Assembly: GCA_032629725.1 (NCBI GenBank)
Contig: JAFEVB010000029.1
Coordinates: 1,116,001 to 1,180,000 of the forward strand
Origin: Gremmenia infestans
Lineage: Eukaryota; Ascomycota; Leotiomycetes; Helotiales; Hamatocanthoscyphaceae
DNA length: 64,000 nt
Reading direction: 5' to 3'
Position numbers and translations under genes: made by a program. Below, one piece after another: positions 11,960 to 22,277 of the stretch (positions are counted from its first letter, which is position 1; every line of letters starts with the position of its first letter). The notes beneath the pieces are model-generated. The model was not told where the DNA came from, did not search any database, and worked only from the letters and a program-made list of their open reading frames with translations.

Positions 11960-12913
11960 ATGTCAGACGCAAACGCAACGACACCACGTGTCTTCATCGC
12001 TCGGCATGGTAAGTCTTCATTCCAAAGTTCCCCGCGTCTTCCTGTCACTTTTGTCGATTTCCTTGCGAACGTCTCTATCTTTTCTAAGCCCTTCACGCAC
12101 CAGGCGAGACCGAATGGACTATCAACGGCCGCTGCACCGGCAACGCCGAGATCCCTCTCACCTTGAACGGCAAATCCCAAGTCCAAGGCACAGGCGACGT
12201 CCTAGTCGGAGAGGGGAAATTGATCGATCCATCTAAATTGACCCATATCTTCACTTCGCCCCGTAAACGTGCTGTTGATACGTTAGAGATGTTGTTGGGA
12301 CCATCGGAGAAAGAGCGCTTGGAGAAGGAGGGGAAAGTCACTATTACGGAGGATATCACGGAGTGGGATTATGGAGAGTACGAGGGTTTGAAGCCGAATG
12401 AGATCCACGAAAACAGAGCAAAGAGGGGCTTGCCTAAATGGGATATCTGGACGCAGGGTTGTGAGGGCGGAGAGTGAGTTGACTTGACCGTACCAGCTTG
12501 TTAGCAAGTGAAGCTTCAATTTTGCATATGCTTAACAAGAATTTTCTAATATGCTCTGCTTAATCTAGGTCAGCCGAAGCAGTGCAACAGCGTCTCGACA
12601 GACTCATCGGGGAAATATACAAACTGCAAATTCCACATATGGACGGTAAAAGCGGACAGGCTTCAGATGTTTTGATTGTAAGAGCGCAATTTCTTGCTTA
12701 CATTCCATTCCACATACCTAATAAGGCTGATTTCCATAGGTCGCTCACGGTCATATCCTACGCGCATTCACCAAGAGATGGCTTCTTTACGCCATGGACT
12801 TCCCATTTACGATGATGATGGAGCCAGGTGCCATTGGTATCATGAGTTATGCTCACCATAATGTTAAGGAGCCTGCTATTCTAGTTGGCATGGCCTTTCC
12901 TCAGACAAAGTAG
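11960..12913 (+). CDS. histidine phosphatase, SHB17 (sedoheptulose-1,7-bisphosphatase)-like, 233 aa
   Basis: Four exons join in phase: 11960-12008, 12104-12473, 12569-12677 and 12740-12913. The first intron splits the catalytic motif, and its removal restores ARHGETEW with the phospho-accepting His16. The second catalytic His lies in VAHGHILRA (His179), again directly after an intron. TSPRKRAVDT and the acidic EWDYGEYEG are typical of this branch of the phosphoglycerate-mutase-like superfamily. Fungal members of this size and motif set resemble yeast Shb17, which removes a phosphate from sedoheptulose-1,7-bisphosphate in riboneogenesis and acts in the cytosol. A different sugar-phosphate substrate cannot be excluded. 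All donors are GTAAG/GTGAG-like and all acceptors are AG. Confidence 0.88.
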
Positions 12914-12978
12914 TCCAGCATTTTTTGAGGCTCTCGGGAGCTGGTACACATATCAGGACCGGTTGAAGTACTTCGTAT

Positions 12979-13138
12979 GCAATGCTCCGGGGGGGTGGGC
13001 ATCTGAGTGAATCATACCAAATCTGGCGGTCTCACATAATCGGTCTTTGAACTTTCTTCTGTAATGCTCAGGGTGGGCATCTGAGTGAATGATATCAACT
13101 CTAGCGGTTTCACGTAGTCGGTCTGTGAACTTTCTTCA
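12979..13138. repeat. imperfect tandem duplication, about 80 bp x 2
   Basis: The copies run 12979-13060 and 13061-13138. Each carries GGTGGGCATCTGAGTGAAT, a CTAGCGGT/CTGGCGGT block and TGTGAACTTTCTTC/TTTGAACTTTCTTC. They differ by scattered substitutions and a short G-run length change. The repeat lies just downstream of the phosphatase gene, probably beyond or within its 3' untranslated region. A third copy begins (GTAAT) and stops. Confidence 0.8.
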
Positions 13139-13376
13139 GTAATCTAGGAGGGGTGAAGTTATTAAACATTCAAGTGAATACCGCATGATTTCATGTAACA
13201 AACAGCTGGATATACAGCAGATTTAGCGCCATTTTTAGTATATTTGACCTTTACTTTTCATTTTCATCGAACTTCTCATCTTCTCAACCTTTTAGCAACC
13301 ATTGATTGTAAGCCCTACTCCCTATTCTAAGTACCATACGAGAGATCAAATAACGCTAACTCATTAGAGGAACACC

Positions 13377-14489
13377 ATGGCAGCACTCGGAAATATGGAA
13401 GACACCGAAGAGCGCGGCTCGAAGAGAGACCAGAGCCAACTGGGCGTTCGAGAAGCACTTGACGCGGTTTACCTGCAATACATCGATATCAGGGACATCT
13501 CAGGCATGGATGAAGTTGTCCAAGGATTGCAACAAGCTCATGCCGATCTGTCCAGCACTGCAACCAAAGTCAGAGTGACAACGTCGGCTGTACACCAGCA
13601 CATTGCAACGTTTGGATGGCGCAGTTTCACGACTGCCAAAGACGAAGACAAAAAGCGAGACTGGGGATGGACGGACCATGTCTGCTTGGCGGTGATCCTG
13701 ATAATTGAGCGGTGCGATACCATCCCGCTCTTCAAGGACCATGAAAAGGACAAAACCTTTCCCATGATTGAGGGAGCGCATGAGTTTGTGCAGTACTTGG
13801 TCAAAGAAGAGGTGAGCGGTAGTAGAGCGAAGGCGAGGTGGGAGAATCCCAGAAGACGCGAAATGGGAGCACTGCCGGAAATATCTCCTGAGACAAATAC
13901 CGTTGGTGCGGGGGGTCGAAAATATCCGGAAGAGAAACCTTAGACTCCGAAGAAAAGAGCTGCTATCGAAATGGAGACAACAGAGGCCAGTTTCGAGAAT
14001 CCTCAACGGGTGATTGGACATGTACCTGACTAAAAACAACTCACAGGGTCTGAATTGGAAAAATTTGAAGAAACGGCAAAGGGGTGGAGCATCGAACTCT
14101 GGGCAGCCGTGGATGAGCAATTGGAAGGAGGTCTGGATCAATTGATGAAACGGGCTCGAACGTTCAAGTTGCGACTATTGGACGTAGAAGCTAGAGAAAA
14201 GAAACTGGACGAACTTCGGAAGAAGAAGGCTATCATTATAAAAGCACGAGAAAGAAGTATGGCGCAAGCTAGGGCTCTTGCCGCAGGACTCGATGAATTG
14301 ACGGCGACCAATGAGGCGAGGGAGAATAGTTTAGACAGACGAGAGGCTCGACGGGCTCAATATGCGCTCCATCGCCCCGACGACCTACTTGGTCTAGACT
14401 ATTCCGATCAGGATTCCGACTGCGACGAGTTCGGACTGGAGGACTCAGAGTCGCGGAAGCTTGCTCGGGAACTTGGTCAGATATCTTAG
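13377..14489 (+). CDS. hypothetical protein with C-terminal coiled coil
   Basis: No family is recognised. The first open block (ATG at 13377) encodes a mixed acidic/basic domain including the aromatic-rich DWGWTDHVCLAVILIIERC. A second block up to 14489 encodes a long charged helix rich in Glu, Lys and Arg, likely a coiled coil, and an acidic tail with DYSDQDSDCDEF. The two are probably joined by an intron. The acceptor at 14046 has a CTGAC branch-like sequence 20 bases upstream. The best-looking donor, GTGAGC at 13812, is out of phase with the second block, whereas a weaker donor GTAGTA at 13819 is in phase. If neither is used, the first block ends alone at 13943. The antisense strand is also open but shows nothing recognisable. 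Confidence 0.5.
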
Positions 14490-15249
14490 ATCACGGCCGC
14501 TTATGGACTGGAGAGCATTGGAGGGAGGCATTGAATTAATGGGGCAATTTGCATAATGGGCTGCTATTAGTACCTGACCCACATAGACAGCGATGAATTA
14601 AATGGAAATTTGACAAGGTCAAAGTAAACATATTTGTGGTTCTTGGCAGCTTGACGTGCACCTGATCTAGAGTATACCGTTGGGAATAAAGGAGCCGCAT
14701 GCGGCCTCCTGCATTCGTGCACCCCTTTAATAACCCCCCTTTTGAAGATGTGCTCTAGACATACTATTTAATCCGGGGGGTATAGTACAAAAAGAGCCAC
14801 ACAACTGTTCTGCTCCTTGTACTCGTTCTTGTATAGAAATTGTTAGAAGCAGCCCCTAACTTTGTGCATGCTTTGAAATTGCTTTTTGATTGAGTGGCAC
14901 CTGAGAAGCATGTGTGAATTGAAGACATTGGTTCTAGCAAGCGCCAGGCGAGTTCACAGTTGCACCGCCTCCTGCTGAGGTGACCGTAGGAGCGCATGCA
15001 TAGAGGCGGCCCTCAGCACTCAGCAGGCTATATTGTATTCCATATTCCTCAGCTCGTTGCAATCTTCCCTTTGGTTTTTTTCTCTTCGATTTGTACTTCG
15101 TACTTCGAGGATATTATATCAAGACGGCCGGTCTACGCTACTGTCAGTTGCACTTGTATAACATCGCAGTCGGAAAGGTAGAGAATGCGAAACGCTTCTA
15201 GGAATCCCTCAATATACGCAAGGCTGAGCCAACGTCAGCTTCCCATACG
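14490..15249. other. gene-free interval with a 12-bp perfect palindrome
   Basis: No gene is visible. A perfect palindrome GCCGCATGCGGC lies at 14694-14705, flanked by GGA and CTCC. The rest is unremarkable promoter-type sequence for the downstream gene. Confidence 0.45.
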
Positions 15250-18135
15250 ATGTTTTCTTCAACGAGGCTGACAACATTATCAATGTCTGAGAATCAATGG
15301 CCTGAACCAGAGCTCTCCCTAGGTGCATCATATGGCTCACTGGATATATTGGCGACATATAAGTTCTGGGAGGTCAAAAACAATAGCCCAGCCCACCAAG
15401 CATGGAGAGCGGTTTCGGAACAGATCATCAACTTTGAAGATCAATTTGAAGCTCTGGATGCCCAAGAAGCGGATCTAATGGCGGAGATGTTTATGATAGC
15501 TGGAGAAGAGGCAGAACCTAGCCCTACAGTTCTTTTCCGAAGCCAAAGTAAAGTTGCACGCCAAAGAGCCATAAAGCTAGTACACGAAAGATCACTTTTA
15601 GCTTCATATCCGGGAGTGATGATGGCTGATTGTTCAAGGCTCCCAAGCCCTTTAGTGATAGAAGAGGTATCAGGGATCCCAGCCTTACTACCTGGCGTGT
15701 ACTCATCTGATGCTTTGCGACACTGTGGTGCTTCTGTGATAATCTCCAGGGGTCGGGCTGGGCCATTATCGAAGGCTACTCTTGGTGGTATATTGTGCAT
15801 AGGGGGTCTATTTTATGGCATGACGACTGCCAATGCTTGCTTGGAGGCTCCAAAAAGAGCTGTTGATTTGGAAACGGAGAGCGACTTTGCTTTGTATAGA
15901 AGGAGCGAACTCGACGTTGCGCCCGAAGAAGAGTGTCATGTTGTAGAAATGACATGTAAAGGCGAGTTGTGCTTGTTCTGAATTTATAGAGATATACACT
16001 AAACGATCTTAGGAAGTATGCTATCGAGCTCAACGCCCTTTCAACCAGCAAGCCGGGTAAGCTAGCCAAGGTGTCTGTCTACAAAGATATTGTGTCTCCA
16101 GAGTTTGCATAGCGAGAATTCTCAATCTTGTTCAATGCTCGTTCAGTTAAAATCTCTTTTGACATGTTTTACAATACCTATTACTGCTACAAGGTAGAAA
16201 TGCTGACTAGCAGAGCAGAGGGAAAGCTCGTCGAGCCAGTCTCATTTGAACCCGTTCAAGACAGCAACAAATGAAGATGTCTCGACAATGAGAATACAGG
16301 TAAATGTAAACAGTTCTATTCTTCCGAAGTAAAAGATCAGTGAAACATCTGTGGTTGACATGTTAAATAAAGGTTCGTCCGGAGGCACTTCCTCGTCCAG
16401 CTCGGAACGAACTCTCGACAAGTCCGCCACGATTGGAGACTCAAACGATGGTATGCCTTCCAGACTGGGTACTGTGTTAACATCAGCTCCCGAAAGAGGT
16501 CTCGACTGGGCTCTGGTGGCAGTCGAGAATTCCAATCTAATGCTTGAGAACATATCTCTCAACAACCGCAGTAAGTCGCCATCGGGCTATTTCTACATGC
16601 TCATACTAAAAGCTATTAGGATTTATGGTAAATAGCGTATACTGGCGTCATCAAAGCCTACATACAAGCGCTATTTATCCAAGACCTTTGGCAAGGGAGC
16701 CAGTCAACGTTGAAGTATTGATTTGCACAGGCAACAGGGACGACCCACTAGAAGGCCGACTTTCTGCATCACCATCCTTTCAGAGAATACCGGGAAAGAA
16801 ACATATTTCAAGAACTGTGGGTAGTAAAATGCATTGGTGGACGTTTTGTAAGCTTTCAAAACCCCCTTCTCTCGCTTCTTATATATCCTGACTTTGGTAG
16901 CTGATGGAGACGGGGGAGCATGGGTCGTTGGCTGCGAAAGCGGTGATCTATATGGAGCTATCACCTCAGGTTACTCGGGAACTGAAATCGCATACGTTAC
17001 TCCTGCGGTTGAGATATTCGAGGACATAGATACTTTCTTCGGGCAACAGGCTGATTTCTCGACGCCGGAACAATGGGCTTCAAAAGGCAAGACTACCTCG
17101 AATACTGTTCCATTGACGATTCCTAGAAAAGCCGTGCAGAGGAAACGGGAATCACTCCAGTGGCCTCCTACTAGAGACGAAAGAGAAGAGTCAATGGTGC
17201 CCCAAAATGCAACTTTAGTCGAAACTAATGTCACCGAGACATTATCAGTACAGTCTATTTTCAAGTTCGACCAAAGGGCACAAAGTCTTGAGCCTTGGGT
17301 TCCTGAGCCAATACACAAGGGCTCATCATCCGTGTCCCTAAAAGAAGTTTCTCCCACCACCCCCCCCCCGAGGGCGCCGAACACTTCCAGAAGCTCATTT
17401 TCAGCATCTTCAGCCCGCTCCACACCACCACCCCTGGCAGTCCTCACTTCCTCCCAGACATCAACAGCCTCCTACAGCCTCCAGAACCCCTCTCGCGGAT
17501 CCACCTACCAGAATCCTCCTTGCACGACCCTCTACATCCGTGATCTCCCTGCAAACCCCTCGGAAATCGCCCTGCGTACCCTCTTCTCCCCTCTGCCGGG
17601 ATATAGAGGCCTGCGGATGAAACTTAGGGATCCAGAATGCTTCGTACTATTCACCGATGTGGTTAGCGCCTCTAACGCCCTGCATAAAATGGACAACTAT
17701 CGGTTTCAAGCTGAGGATACGTGGGGGTTTAGGGTGGACTATGCGCGTAATGTGCTGAGGTCTGGTGAAAGTATTTCGACCATCGAGGAGGAAGGCTGCA
17801 TACTGCCTGAGGTATATGTACCACCGCCTATATTGCAAATAGAACAGATGGAACAGTTGGATTTGGAAGCTGAAGTGCCGAGTCCGGCCACTAGTCGGAA
17901 AGCCAGGTTTGCAAGGCTCCTTACACCTGGAATGTCGGCAAGTAGAAGGAGGAACAGTGTTAGTTCGTTGTCGGAGGAAAGCTCACGTAAGGGTAGTGTG
18001 CCGTCTGTGGCTACGATCGAGAAGGAGGAGAAGCGGGAGGAGAAACGGAAGAAAAAGGAACAGAAAAAGAAAGAGAGGGAGAAAGAAAGGCAGGTGATGT
18101 CGACGACTGATCATTATGTAAGATGGGGACCTTGA
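15250..18135 (+). CDS. trypsin-like pseudoprotease fused to an RRM (WHI3-like) domain
   Basis: A four-exon model joins in phase: 15250-15955, 16373-16570, 16620-16847 and 16901-18135, about 788 aa. The last two junctions are secure; the first intron (417 nt) is my best guess. Residues 1-110 are helical (AWRAVSEQIINFEDQFEAL). Next comes a trypsin-fold domain known from many ascomycete hypothetical proteins: the His-motif block GGLFYGMTTANA, a LDWALVAVEN strand, and the nucleophile block DGDGGAWVVGCESGDLYG. The usual His is Asn195, and the position normally holding Ser or Cys is Gly382, so catalysis should be lost. After EIAYVTPAVEIFEDI the same frame continues through a Ser/Pro-rich linker into an RRM (about 585-665) with RNP2 TLYIRDLP and RNP1-like ECFVLFTD, then a Lys/Glu-rich tail. 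Two separate genes remain possible, but no stop or strong start separates the parts. Confidence 0.7.
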
Positions 18136-19224
18136 TCTGGGATGGATTGGAGGACGGTAGCAGACTATAGTTGATGTCTAGAGCTCGTCAAGTTGTTACG
18201 AAGAAAGAAGTGCTTCTAAGAAAGGCAAGGCACCAGGAATGCTTCATAATAAGCTTCCCTCGGTTGATCAGATCGGGCGAGACTTAGGCCGGTGTATAGG
18301 GCGAGAAGTTATTTTGCTATGTGAGGGGGTAATGTCCGAACCAAGTATAGTGTAAGGACGGAGAGATGAGAGAACGAGCGGATTATATGTGAGTTAGTGA
18401 AGGTGTGGATATAACGAATATAGTATTTCTTATGGACATTTGGAAATTGCCTACACAATATGTGTTCTATATCTTCAGGAGCTTAACCATCTTCACTTCT
18501 GAGCAATGGCCTCAATGTAATATCTGGTAAACAGGAAAAACAAAGTGAGTAGCCCAGAGAGAAGCAGTTCGTTGATCTATCTAAACCCTACTCAAAGGAG
18601 GTAGTGCGGGACTGAACCTACTTCCCCTACGATCTTGAATGCAGCTTTCTAGTTTCCCGATGCAAGTTATGCATAATAGTAGCTTTCGGGGATTCCGTGA
18701 AACAATGGCTAGGAATGATATTGCCCATATTCACGCGGTTTTTCTTTACCAAACATGGGGTTTGATGCGGGTTGTAGCCTGATCATACCCATTTAACGCT
18801 ATCGTGCCACTGGCCAAATATTGCGACTAAACCTGTGTGAAATTGGGCTGCATAAAACTTCCATGGCGATATATCAAGACGGTGTAATTAGTAATATAGG
18901 AGAAGACCGGCTCACTGCCTGAAAAGTAAGAGCAATTTACAGTCTCGCCGGCAAAGTATACCGCTTTTTAAACTTCAACCAACAAACGCAGTTTCCACGA
19001 AATCAAATGATTGGGCAGGGAATTCGTTCGTCTGAATAAGTTCTAGAGCATGAGACTGCTCATTGCCTGTGAAAATGGAGCCCGGCGGCCAAACCCCACC
19101 CCTCCGTCTAAACTTGATATAGTGATGTGCCCTCCTTTTAAATATCGCATCGTAGATCATCTATTGGAGCGTTCTACTCGTACATGTGTTTTATCATTTA
19201 TCTGAGGTCGTAGTCTTAGGTGCT
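18136..19224. other. gene-free interval between convergent genes
   Basis: This 1.1-kb stretch lies between the 3' ends of the fusion gene (+) and the cytidine deaminase (-). I see no open frame with a recognisable product and no repeat structure. Confidence 0.5.
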
Positions 19225-19911
19225 TCATGCTGGCAAGAAGCTTGGAGGAGGTAAGGCCTCAGGGCCAAAGGATAATGGAAGCAGCTTTGCATATGAATTA
19301 GTATGTATTCAACCAGACTAAACAGCTGACACTTACCTGCTCGAGCTTCATCACCACAAAAGCTCCATCCTTATCGAACATGAAAATCGGCATCTGCAGC
19401 TCGCAGAACTCCCGGATACTAAAACCACCAGTCAGTCTCCCTGACAAGGTAGCGCAGCGTAGCACACATCTTCATCTCCAAAAGGATGGCCTTATCCCTT
19501 TCTCGTTGGCAGACACAAATATCTATCTACCTCAGCACAAGATTCGTAAACTCACAACTGCCTGCACATCCCACAAGGACTCGCCGGGGGGCTGATATCC
19601 GTCGCAACACCCACGGCCTTGAACTTCTTATGCCCCTCCGTGACGGCCTTCCCAAACGCCACGCGCTCCGCACACGTCCCTACAGGGAACGCGGCATTCT
19701 CTACATTCGCGCCATCGACAAATGCGCCGTCCTCGGTCAGGATCGAGGCCCCGACGCGGAAGCGCGAGTACGGGCAATAGGCGGTGGCTTTGGCAGCGGC
19801 GCTGCGCGTGTGTAGGGCTTCGAATTGGAGGGGTGTGAGAGAGTAGGTTGAGCAGACGGAGGAGACGTCGGCAGGGTTTGAGGACTGGAGTTTGAGGATT
19901 GTAGTTGACAT
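19225..19911 (-). CDS. cytidine deaminase, 165 aa
   Basis: Three exons join in phase: 19911-19556, 19418-19337 and 19284-19225. The product is a zinc-dependent homotetrameric-type cytidine deaminase, which converts cytidine/deoxycytidine to uridine/deoxyuridine in pyrimidine salvage. The zinc site is complete: TCAERVAFG supplies Cys and the catalytic Glu, and SPCGMCRQF supplies the other two cysteines. The first intron is inserted inside that second motif and splicing restores CRQFIREFC. ENAAFPVGTC, YCPYSRFRVGA and the terminal LLPLSFGPEAL are family hallmarks. The ATG at 19911 was chosen over one at 20004 because the intervening 31 residues are Pro-rich and unlike the family. The length is close to the usual 130-170. 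Confidence 0.9.
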
Positions 19912-20109
19912 CTTGAATGGATCTGGTCCGTGTGTGAGGATGAGGGAGGGGGGTAACTTGGGGCGGGGCGCGAGATCAGTTATATACCGATAGGTAAGTT
20001 CCATATTTCTTTGCGCTTGCTTCGGGAGAGCCCGAAGCTGTTGGAATCGTCCGCGATTCTATTGAAGGCACAAATGATCAGCTAGCCACGATTGGAAGGC
20101 AGGTAGATT

Positions 20110-20770
20110 TCACTAGTGATAGAGTGTATACTATATAGATGTTAAATTTATAAAGAGTATTTAGATTTTTTTTATATATTTTTTAATCTACTGAATTCAA
20201 TTGCTTTATCAGTCTCTCTATAGAATAGAGTTTTTATGTACTAAATCTATATAGAGTATATAGATTTACTTTTTCTTATATTTATATATTTAATAACAGA
20301 CTATTTTACTATCTTATATATAAAATATATAAAAACACTTTTATATAAATATTATCTATTTAATCAATTACTATTTTACTATCTAATATATAAAATATAA
20401 GGTTTTTATATATTAAATTTATATAAAATATATAAAAACACTTTTATTATAATATGATTCATTTGATTAATTTCTATTTTACTAATCTATCTATAGAGTA
20501 TAAGCTTTTTATATATAAAAACTATATAGAGTATATGAATTGTTTTTATTTATATTTTTAAATACTATTTTGTTAGTATATCTATAGAATATAGGCTTTT
20601 TATATACTAAAACTATATAGAGTATATAGATTTACCTTTTTTTCTTATTTTTATATATTAAATCAAATATTATTTCATTATTTTATCTATAGAGTATAGG
20701 CTTTTTATATGCTAAAACTATATAGAGTATATAGATTTTCTTTGTTTCTTATTTTTTCATATTAAGAAGT
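20110..20770. repeat. AT-rich degenerate tandem array
   Basis: The region is almost entirely A and T and is built from diverged units. Each unit contains CTATAGAGTATAGG followed by CTTTTTATAT, then ACTATATAGAGTATATAGAT. Copies of the first element start near 20490, 20582 and 20690, so the period is about 90-110 bases. Earlier copies are more decayed. The composition is what RIP (C-to-T mutation of repeats in ascomycetes) would leave, but RIP was not measured here. It is not a CRISPR: there are no conserved short repeats with unique spacers. Confidence 0.75.
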
Positions 20771-20840
20771 TCAGATAGAGCTATTGTAAAGATTGCATAG
20801 TCGGGCCTATTAATCATCGTGAATGCTGCAATTGATTCCA

Positions 20841-21818
20841 TCAAAACTCGAGGTAAGAATGTATTAGAACAGGTGGAGATCTGTTTAATGATGTCGGAGA
20901 CAAGGTGAAGTCTGCTGGCTGTGCCAAAACTCGACGTTCAACCGTCATAAACAGTTCCATCTCTAGTAATAGCAAAGGTCTCATCTCGTAGATGGGATCC
21001 GCATTGATCAATGCAATATCAGGCCGGATCTCGACCATCCATGGCTTCCGTGAAACGACTGCTACTTCCAACTCCCACTCCGGAACGTCAAGCACCAAAC
21101 CTCCAACTTGTTCCCAGATTTCATCGTCGTGAACATGAAGTTCAAGGGAAATTCGGAGAATGTCAATGACATTCTTCATTTTGGCATCCAGCTTGCCTTG
21201 CGTCAAGTGATGAGCCGTCTGCTCGTTACTGAGTTCTTCAACCTTGGCATCAAATCTACTGGCAGCATTTCCGAGGGAATCTCGGTGGGTCTTCTGATTA
21301 CGGTCAAGAGTGGCGTTGGCTAGGCTCAGCTCCTCGCGGACATCCAGAACTTCTTGTTTGGTGATACCATGTGACTCTTGTTCCTTCACATCGGCCTTGG
21401 CCATTTCGTGGGCGTTCTTTTCGTTATTGAGATCCGTCGTCATCGTTGAGAGCTTTCCCGATACTGTTAAGAGGTTCCTTTTGAAATTATCAATGGTTGT
21501 AGTTGTATCGTGGAGCTCTTTCTTTGTAGATTCGTGCGTAGTCTTTTCGCTATCCAAATGCTTGTTGAGTAGGTCATTCTCTTGTTTGAGTTTGGTGTTT
21601 TCGTTTTGGAGGGAAGTGATGGTAGCAGAAACCTGTTCGACTTTGTTCCAGAGGATTAAAGTTACTGCTTGCCAATAACCAGCGGCAATTCCCTGGGCGG
21701 AAAGCTTCATATCTACATTATCCAGCTGGCCCTTAAGCTTCTCGTTTGCAGCTGCATTTTTCACATTAAGATGCAACTGGTCCCGATATTTTATAATTGT
21801 CGTAACATTGTCCTTCAA
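20841..21818 (-). CDS. hypothetical coiled-coil protein, 325 aa
   Basis: A single uninterrupted frame. Residues 25-215 form a long, charged heptad-like helix with repeated Asn/Lys/Glu-rich stretches (SLQNENTKLKQENDLLNKHL; DLNNEKNAHEMAKADVKEQE), so a parallel coiled coil is likely. The last ~100 residues look globular, with PEWELEVAVVSRKPWMVEIR. I recognise no family, no signal peptide and no membrane segment. The gene sits directly beside the AT-rich array and may be lineage-specific. The start at 21818 is the first ATG in a frame that is closed upstream. Confidence 0.65.
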   Translation of the reverse strand: MKDNVTTIIKYRDQLHLNVKNAAANEKLKGQLDNVDMKLSAQGIAAGYWQAVTLILWNKVEQVSATITSLQNENTKLKQENDLLNKHLDSEKTTHESTKKELHDTTTTIDNFKRNLLTVSGKLSTMTTDLNNEKNAHEMAKADVKEQESHGITKQEVLDVREELSLANATLDRNQKTHRDSLGNAASRFDAKVEELSNEQTAHHLTQGKLDAKMKNVIDILRISLELHVHDDEIWEQVGGLVLDVPEWELEVAVVSRKPWMVEIRPDIALINADPIYEMRPLLLLEMELFMTVERRVLAQPADFTLSPTSLNRSPPVLIHSYLEF

Positions 21819-22277
21819 CTAGCTAGACCTTGCTAAAGCAAGTAAAGAACCTTGCCGAAGAAGAGAAGTTTCCTCCTATATAGAAATGCTTTAATAAAGC
21901 AAGAAGAAGTAAAAGAGCTTTGCCGGACGGATTATAGGACTCTGATAGATGCACTACGTTTATGAATAAGTAATGCTATAAGTAATACAGAACCTCACTG
22001 GACGAGCCTTGCCGAAGGAGCCAAGGGGTCTTCTTGGAAAGTTTAGGTGGCAAAACACAAGTAGGTTACTATCTAAATACAGTCTGGGTCATGTGAGAAA
22101 GCCAGGGTCGGCTGCCATTGTAGGCGGATATGAAGCTAGGGTCGGCTTGCCATTTGAGGCTGATAGAAACAATTGCAACTGAGTGCAATGAGGCGTAATA
22201 AACGCAAGACATGAAAGTCCAAGGAAGAATATGACCCAGAGAATGAACAGGAGAGAAATGAAATAGGCACAAACGCC
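21819..22277. other. gene-free interval with decayed short repeats
   Basis: The interval contains repeated CTTGCCGAAG/CTTGCCGGAC-type words (about 21850, 21920 and 22005) and GCTTTAATAAAGC-like palindromic words. It looks like decayed repetitive DNA rather than a gene. Confidence 0.4.

Noticed and set aside
13500..14141. Minus-strand 213-residue open frame
   Set aside because: It shows no motif, is rich in Phe, Leu and Arg as antisense frames are, and overlaps the plus-strand frame whose composition and acceptor/branch signal look real.
20110..20770. CRISPR-like periodicity
   Set aside because: The repeats are diverged, AT-only and lack unique spacers; the genome is fungal.
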